A DNA stretch of 64,000 nucleotides from Xestospongia bergquistia (Eukaryota; Porifera; Demospongiae; Haplosclerida; Petrosiidae), in the NCBI GenBank assembly GCA_963965975.1, contig OZ014418.1:5158775-5222774 (forward strand), in the 5' to 3' direction. The position numbers and the translations under genes are program-made. Within the stretch, counting starts at the first letter, position 1. Every line of letters starts with the position of its first letter. The notes under the pieces were generated by a model. The model worked only from the letters and a program-made list of their open reading frames with translations, was not told the DNA's origin and made no database searches. Shown here piece after piece: positions 57,472 through 64,000 of this stretch.

Positions 57472-59368
57472 CTATGACAGCGATTTCTCATCAATCCAAT
57501 CATTATAGTAGCTAGGGTTCCTTCTACGTGTCCCACAAACACATGAACACATAGAAAAAATAAGTTCCAGTAGAAAACAAAAGGCAAAGGCACCAAAACT
57601 CATCCATATGGTAATCTATAAATAAAAAATAAGAAATGTAATTATGAATTCATAGAACCAGTGTATAGATATATACTCTAATGGTGCCAAAACACAGGCT
57701 ATAAGAAGCGAAAATGAGCAGTAAGGTCACATGGCATGGACATTGAATTTTCAGGAGGTAATTAATTATTTATAAGACATGTAATCTTAATTATATGACA
57801 CAAAGCAGTGACCAGAGGACAAAGAGGGTAGCAAATTATTGAGAAATTTAAGAACTAAGCTGATGTGAAGAAAAGATTAGTCATAATACTAAAATTATAA
57901 ATGAGATAAAAATGTGAAAAATCATCAAATATAAAACTCAAATGTGACCAGGCCATTGTGTTACTGGTCTGAGTAGGTGCTACAGCCAACAATTGATGCT
58001 TGTTAACAACTAACACTTTTTAATGTTACCATTAGACAACTATAAAACTATCTCTCCAATGTGTAGATAGTTTACCTCAGAGATATGAAGATTAGCTCCA
58101 TACTTAATATCTGTACCAGGGAGCTGAAGATCATAACATCTATAATATAATACATTATTTAAGTTAATAAAACATGCATACAAAAAAAATTTTGAATACA
58201 TCTTAAATAATTACAATCTAAATAATACAAAGTAAACCATACACATCTAACTTTAACTCACGAGGTTGAACTATCATGAGAAATCTTATTTTGAGCACTG
58301 CAAGTCATATGAAATCCTATAGATATAATAACTCCCAGGGAAAAAGCTATCACCACACTCAATACTAGTAATGTAAAATTGAACACCAGCAGACAACTCA
58401 ACCTATTAGAAGAAAGAGAATGAATAGATACATATAATCTAATCTTAATATTAAGAAATATAGTTCAATCATGTGACTAATAATAGTCATAACAGTCAAT
58501 GTGTTGAGGAATGTGTAATGAAGTACATTATTAATATGGAAATCATGTGACATCTACTTTTCAAAATGCAACTGAACAGTCCATATGCATCATAAAATTG
58601 TCATTAATATTACTTTTATCTAATAAGTAAAATTATTTATTAATATTTATTGTGATAGGCTCAACCAAAAAGTTCTAATTAATATGATTAGTACATTTTA
58701 TTTAACAGTCTTAGCTAATACATAAGACTTATAACATTACCTTATAAAATGTAATTTCTTCTTATACTCATATATATACCTTAGAAAGTTTTTACAACTA
58801 AAATTTTAAAACAATCTAACAGTTATTTATAATATAAAAAGCTAACACTAAAGTTTCACTGACATGAGTGCTATGATCATTAGGATCATAATAGATTTTA
58901 ATGTTGACTTTATACAAGATAGTCCATGGCATGTTTGGAAACATGCTAAGAAGTCTATTTAGTTTTACAATGTTAGTGTGATTGCTTCTTCATTCACTTC
59001 AAAGACTTATTTAGTACTTACCATTTACCCCAAAGTGCTCTACAGATAGAGACAGTCACCAATAACAGAGACAACAGAGCTAATACTGCCTCTCCATATA
59101 TAGTTACATTACAAGGACTATCATTCCCTAGTTTAAGGTCTTCATTGTCGTTTTTTCCAAATAGAATACATTTCTCATGTCCTGTGTCTTCATTAGTGTC
59201 ATTCGAACGGACTTTGTTAACAGTGACAGTAAAAGAGCCCAAAGAGATCAAAGTAATGATTAGAACTGAGGCATACAGAAAACAAAAGTATGTGCTCAGG
59301 ATGGTAGCTGTCCAACTACGCTTTCTACGAGGTCTAACAGGAGACAACAAATGATCTGTTTCGTCCAT
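57472..59368 (-). CDS. TMEM179-like tetraspan protein, class II copy B (231 aa, 4 exons)
   Basis: Exons 59368-59022, 58402-58262, 58139-58076 and 57615-57472 total 696 nt, and exons 1 and 3 have the same lengths as copy A. The N-terminus MDETDHLLSPVRPRRKR keeps the acidic dileucine. Loop 1 has HEKCILFGKN...SPCNVTIYG. TM3 is followed by GFHMTCSAQNKISHD and SCYDLQ, the best match to the TMEM179 pattern of a Cys after TM3 and SCEEL-like continuation. TM4 and tail read ITIWMSFGAFAFCFLLEL and CSCVCGTRRRNPSYYNDW. Its start lies 97 bp from the class III copy B start. Confidence 0.78.
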
Positions 59369-59465
59369 GTTAAAACAAGGTGCTGACAGAGGGTGTGTTT
59401 GACTTAGGGAGTGGCGCAGGGGGCGGCACCAAGCGCCAACAGAAAAATAGCAGACAGGGCTGAAG
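59369..59465. promoter_or_regulatory. 97-bp bidirectional promoter of a class II/class III pair
   Basis: The stretch between the two divergent start codons includes GGAGTGGCGCAGGGGGCGGC and AAGCGCCAACAG, a GC-rich island in AT-rich surroundings. Closely similar GC-rich blocks stand upstream of the other two class III genes (52480-52515 and 63318-63340). This suggests a conserved core promoter of class III genes. Co-regulation of the pair is inferred. Confidence 0.55.
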
Positions 59466-62412
59466 ATGGATTACGATCCACCACCACCTTATTATGAACC
59501 GAGTACACAGCCGGGTCTTGAAGAAGAAAAGAATGATGTTTACTATGATAGTCAGAATACGATGATGACAAAATCTGCTAAAGCTAAAAGAAGTACATTT
59601 GCTACTGTTCTTAGTATGTTCATCGTGATCCCTTACTTTGGACTTCTCATTTGTGGTCTCGTCTCATTGGGACTATTTGCATCAAAAGACAATGATATTC
59701 ACAAAATAAACCCTGATGAGTCCTACAATGGCTTTTGTATTTTATATTCTACTTATAGGTCTGACCAATCTCCAAAATTCCAGCTAAGTAGAGGGCAGAG
59801 TTGCAAGTTCTTCATCTATGGTCAAGCCTTTGTGTCATTTCTTGCTCTAGTCATGATCATACTCTCAGTTATTAAGATTGTATGGGGACGATGGTAAGTA
59901 ATATATCTTTTATAAGTATGATATAGAGCTATATTTTATTATATTTAAAAAAATTAATAATGAAAGAAGATGTCCCCGAATTTCAAGCTATATAGAACAA
60001 AGGACATTTCAGTGGCAATAATATCAGTGCATCTAGTTTTGTCTAGCCTGATGTCATTTGGAGCAAGACTATTTATAGGAAAAATTTGGCAGGCACTGAT
60101 TTCACCTGTCTAATAAAGTTGCCTCGTAGACATGAAGTACATATTATGGCATATAGCTATCAAATACTGAGCTGCCAGGAAAATTCTTGATTGTAAATCT
60201 TTCATATGCATCTTAAAGGCATTATACTGGCAAGTATACAATGAAACTAGTAATGCAGGGAATGTATGTTGTTTACCACTGTATTCAAAGAAATATCATT
60301 TTTCACAAAAGGATTGCGGTATATAGCAGTATCTGGTGTTACTATTTTCGTTCTTTATACCATGGCACAACTCCTTTAACTTTTAAATATGGCAAAAGTA
60401 TTATAGACTGTTTAGTTTTATAGGAACTTACTGAAGTAAGATTAAAAATGTCTCTTTTATTTGTTGGTTGCATAATTGGTGCAGATCAAATGTTTGAGCT
60501 GCTATAGGCAAGCTTACTTTGAAGATATTAAGAAACTCTTGGTTTTGGCTAAGCATAAAACTGTCTTTTCTGACATATTAATAATATTCAAAACTCACAT
60601 TTAGCAGTACAAATACCAACACCTTCTGTAGATTCCTCTAATTACGCTGAAACTCCATATCCAAGTTTGCAGAATAATTAATAAATTATAGTATCAATAC
60701 ATATCTATTAGCATTATGTGTGTGTACCAGTGTTTATACAGGTTATCTTGTGTTCTTATATTTGACTTTGTGGTTCTTGTATTGGGTATGATCTTCTCCG
60801 TGGCTACAAGTATTACTGTCTCTATTGGTCTGAGCATTACTTGTTCTAGTTTTAAAGATTGGATTGGTTCTCAAAATTCTGAGTAAGTTACAATTGTGAC
60901 CACTTCCTGTCTGTAGTGAGTGGACTCATTTAGCATCAAATGAATGTAACACGTTGTATATTATTAAAACTGTTGTTTCAAGGAGTTTATATGGGTCATG
61001 TAGTGTGCATATTTTTTGAAATTTTTTATGGCTTTACTACCCTCATTAGAATGTCACCACACCCCACATTTGTGAGGCTGACAAAAAAATACAAAGACAT
61101 AGCTTTAGCAGAAACAGGAGTAATCTTGTATTTATAGTCACCAAACAAGACTATGACCCTAAATTTAGCTTGGTTAGTATTTGTTTAGATGTATTCTTTA
61201 AAGACAACATCTAAACAAATATTAACCAAGCTAGAATTTATAAATTTCTGTCCTAAAACAAATACAATTAGTCCTAAAATATGATGATGATTAAGTAATC
61301 AAGTATGAAATTTTAGCCAGCATTGTTTAGTAAATCTTGAATAGTCATTAGTTAATTTAGTGAGTAATATTGGTGGTTAAATTAGATGCTAATTAATGTA
61401 TATTTAATATATTTATCACAAATGTCATAAATGACATTTTTACCTGGCTAATAAAATTTTGAAATCATTGTACCACTTATTGTCACTGATATTAATTATA
61501 ATTAAAATGTGATAACAATTAATGATTTGATTATTGTTTTGTAGCTGTTCTCTGTATTATTTTACTAAAAGAGATGATTCTGATGTTCAAATATATTTCC
61601 AGAGTGTGATTTACCAGTCTGAGGTACTTACAAGATATTTTAAAATAGTTCTTGAATAAGAACCATAGCTAAATCTTGATGATTAGTTAACTTAGTTGGA
61701 GGATTTGACTGAATTAAAAAACAAACCAAGAATGGATGTTGGAGGTGATGTATGTAGCTTGTATATATGTTAAAGTTTTAGCCTTAACTGAAAAACATTT
61801 CTAGCTGTATGTACCTATTTTCTAATGTAGATATAGTTCAACAGCATTGCAGAAAAAGTAGTAACTGTTTATGTAATGAAAGCTCTTATTCTAGAATATC
61901 CAATAATGCATGATTTCTATCCATGGACACTGAATCACATTCTATATTATTTAGTAATTGACCAAGTTATCAAATGATTATGATAAAGTCTTCCATATTA
62001 TTTTTATTTTTTGCTATATTAAGATTTCAGTAAAAATACCAATTGTCCATTAGCTTTGAACAATTCAGTAGCTGCAAAAGGAATAATAGTTATGATATTA
62101 TTGTGCCCATCGTCTGACCTATGGATCATAGGCAGTTATAAATCATGCAAAATAAATGTAATTAACATGCATATATTATACAGAGTATACATATAGCTAT
62201 TAATGACAAAGTTAATTCGTAGAACCTATAATATTTATAATATTATTATCTTTTATTATTAGCTTGCTGCTTGGACTGGATTTGGAGGTGTTTTCTTAAT
62301 GTTTTTGATTGAACTGGTTATTTCTCTCATGGCATGTCTTATCAAGAGGAAGAAAGATACCTCATCCTCATATAATACCTTAAATGAGCTGAAAGATCCA
62401 GTGGCCATTTAA
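59466..62412 (+). CDS. TMEM179-like tetraspan protein, class III copy B (265 aa, 4 exons)
   Basis: Exons 59466-59893, 60742-60882, 61545-61623 and 62263-62412 have exactly the lengths of copy A. The N-terminus MDYDPPPPYYEPSTQPG keeps PPPY. Loop 1 (INPDESYNGFCILYSTYRSD) differs from the GTDYDDYGYG version shared by copies A and C. TM2 ends VWGRW, TM3 is FDFVVLVLGMIFSVATSITV with GLSITCSSF and DCS, and TM4 is FGGVFLMFLIELVISLMACL. The tail ends KDPVAI. Introns still align with copy A over long stretches, marking a recent duplication. A long hairpin lies in intron 2. Confidence 0.78.
61167..61232. other. 26-bp near-perfect hairpin in intron 2 of class III copy B
   Basis: AGCTTGGTTAGTATTTGTTT plus AGATGT (61167-61192) pairs with 61207-61232 over 26 positions with one non-Watson-Crick position, leaving a 14-nt loop. 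The matching intron of copy A (about 54190-54235) has only the right-hand side in diverged form, so the hairpin arose by a local inverted duplication or an insertion in this copy. Confidence 0.85.
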
Positions 62413-62763
62413 AACATATGCAATGCATAATCTACCATTTTTCATTGGTCTTATTTGTGTTAGGAACATTGTTATTTAACCATATTATAACCAACACCAC
62501 TATATTGGTGATCTAATTTGTTAATCACAAATAACATTGCATAAGTTGTTGACTTTAGTTTTTATTAATATGTGTACTCTTGCATTTCGAAATATTTTGT
62601 TTTGCGAATTAAACACTCACACTCTGCCGAGGGGCGTGGTCATTGACTTTTTATGCAATCTTCTTCAACCTGGTGGAGTGTATGACACGTCTCTCTTGCA
62701 TAGCATGGCTGAGAGGAGTAAACGGGGCCAGTATATTCATCTCCGATCCCTAGTAGACTCATA

Positions 62764-62892
62764 TTACTCCTCAACCCCAAATTCTTCCTCACCTTCACTG
62801 GGACTGTCTTCATTTTCTTGAAAATCTGCAAACTCAATTTGAATTGCTTTGTAATCAAGCTTTGGCTGGTCAGTTTGTACACCAACATCTAC
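62764..62892 (-). CDS. Possible terminal exon of an unrecognised gene or relic
   Basis: The minus strand after an acceptor (AATGAACAG) reads VDVGVQTDQPKLDYKAIQIE and then an acidic tail FADFQENEDSPSEGEEEFG ending VEE and TAA. The composition looks coding, and VGVQTD-like stretches occur in THAP-type and transposon proteins. I cannot identify it. A possible upstream exon lies near 63061-63150, but its frame is closed by a stop close by. It may be a relic. The plus-strand frame over the same bases (62537-62821) is probably its shadow. Confidence 0.3.
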   Translation of the reverse strand, partial: VDVGVQTDQPKLDYKAIQIEFADFQENEDSPSEGEEEFGVEE

Positions 62893-63363
62893 CTGTTCAT
62901 TAACCCATGGATTCCTTGTTAGACATCACATGCTATCATATGCTAACCTTTGCTAAAAGAACATCATTGCTTTTCTTATTATTGACATAGATCCTTTATG
63001 ACAAATATATACAATTATGAACCAATGCATATATAGAAAAATACTTTATATACCTTTTTATACCATCTATCTTCAAATAAATGTAGGTTTTTAGTTGCCT
63101 TGTACTATCTTCTTTATCCACACTGTTGGTTAGCAACGATTTAAAATCGAATTTTAAGGAAAATCATACCTTTCCTTACTCTTACTATCGAGTACTTTCT
63201 ACGTGCGCGGATTTATAACTTTAAAATTGCATTGTCATTACGCTCGAAACGTATCGATATGATTACGTCATCGAGCACTTTTGGCCGGCTGTACGGGAGT
63301 GCTCTCATTAAAAATTGCGCGCAGGAGGCGCCGATAGGAAATAGCAGTAGCACAGAGCTGAAG

Positions 63364-64000
63364 ATGGATAACGATCCACCACCCCCTTATTATGAACCGA
63401 GTACACAGCCTGGTCTTGAAGAAGAAAAACATGATGTTTACTATGATACTCAGAATACGATGATAAAGTCTGCTAAAGCTAAAAGAAGTACATTTGCTAC
63501 TGTTCTTAGTATGTTCATGGTGATCCCTTACTTTGGACTTCTCGTTTGTGGTCTCGTCTCATTGGGACTATTTGCATCAAAAGACAATGATATTCACAAA
63601 GGAACAGACTATGATGATTATGGCTATGGTTTTTGTATTTTATATTCTACTTATAAGTCTGACCGATTTCCAAAATTCCAGCTAAGTAAAGGGCAGAGTT
63701 GCAAGTTCTTTATCTATGGTCAAGCCTTTGTGTCATTGCTTGCTCTAGTCATGATCATACTCTCAGTTATTAAGATTGTATGGGGACGATGGTAAGTAAT
63801 ATGTCTTGTACAAGTATGATATAAAGCTATTTAACAAAATTAATATTGAAGGAAGATGTCCCCGAATTTCAAGCTATATAGAACAAAGGACATTTTAGTG
63901 GTAATAATGTCAGTACTTCTAGTTTTGTCTAGTCTGACATCATTTGAAAGTGAGACTTTTTATAGGGAAATTTGCCACTCACTATTTTCACCTGTCCAAT
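63364..64000 (+). CDS. TMEM179-like tetraspan protein, class III copy C (partial, exon 1)
   Basis: Exon 1 (63364-63791, 428 nt, same length as copies A and B) encodes MDNDPPPPYYEPSTQPG, TM1, a loop with GTDYDDYGYGFCILYSTYKS and SCKFFIYG, and TM2 ending VWGRW. It is followed by GTAAGT and intron 1, which aligns with copy A and runs off the window. Loop 1 is nearly identical to copy A, while the PSTQPG stretch is like copy B, a mosaic hinting at gene conversion. In-frame codons upstream of the ATG are present but I chose the family-consistent start. An ATF/CRE-like TTACGTCA occurs at 63263-63270. Confidence 0.78.

Noticed and set aside
62537-62821. A 94-aa plus-strand frame (with GVYDTSLLHSMAERSKRGQY) as a gene.
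   Set aside because: I find no family match. The opposite strand has a more coding-like acidic exon with an acceptor, so neither is certain and only the minus-strand exon is listed, at low confidence.
44299-63791. Every exon 1 of the tetraspan array is followed at once by an in-frame stop if intron 1 is retained, suggesting conserved truncated isoforms.
   Set aside because: A phase-2 intron with a GTAAGT donor always gives NNG-TAA (or NNG-TGA with GTGAGT), so the stop is a trivial consequence of the consensus.

Overview
The window is intron-rich, AT-rich animal DNA. It carries orthologues of metazoan genes (HECTD1, a VAP/MSP-domain protein, DRC1, TAF6L, PRPF39, CRIPT) with short GT-AG introns, two very short head-to-head promoters, a BEL/Pao LTR retrotransposon, a Ginger-type DNA transposon and hAT and LINE remnants. 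I infer an early-branching metazoan, most likely a demosponge of the Amphimedon type. DRC1 implies motile cilia or flagella.

Layout. (1) 1-10114 (-): the N-terminal half of the HECT ubiquitin ligase HECTD1 (24 exons, cut by the window start just before the SUN/F5-8C-like region), with a hAT remnant in one intron. (2) 10729-19049 (+): a short VAP-like MSP-domain gene whose second intron is occupied by a 7.3-kb BEL/Pao retrotransposon. That element is itself split by a 2.1-kb Ginger-like transposon two codons past its reverse transcriptase YMDD box. (3) 20567-21409: a second hAT remnant and a 111-bp MITE. (4) 21904-29950: intronless DRC1 (-) head-to-head with TAF6L (+). (5) 30337-30924: an unrecognised single-pass membrane protein with a PPxY motif. 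(6) 32297-42713: the splicing factor PRPF39 (-) head-to-head with CRIPT (+), 64 bp apart. PRPF39 introns contain a minisatellite carrying splice-donor copies and a CA repeat in the position of a polypyrimidine tract. (7) 43153-43869: a CD225/dispanin-like membrane protein. (8) 44299-64000: a tandem array of at least eight copies, on both strands, of four-span membrane proteins that resemble the TMEM179/TMEM179B family. Five are complete and open (327, 230, 265, 231 and 265 codons), one runs off the window, and two are broken by deletions or truncations.

The array is the most interesting part. It has three sequence classes: class I (- strand, 44299 and 56110), class II (- strand, acidic dileucine N-terminus) and class III (+ strand, PPPPYY N-terminus). 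It shows block duplication of divergent class II/class III pairs, decayed copies, and insertions by a LINE and by a TA-flanked MITE that carries a HIRAN-like open frame. Exon boundaries were placed by hand from GT-AG signals, reading-frame continuity and remembered family similarity. Complete gene models were checked by confirming that exon lengths sum to whole codons. No alignment or database search was run.
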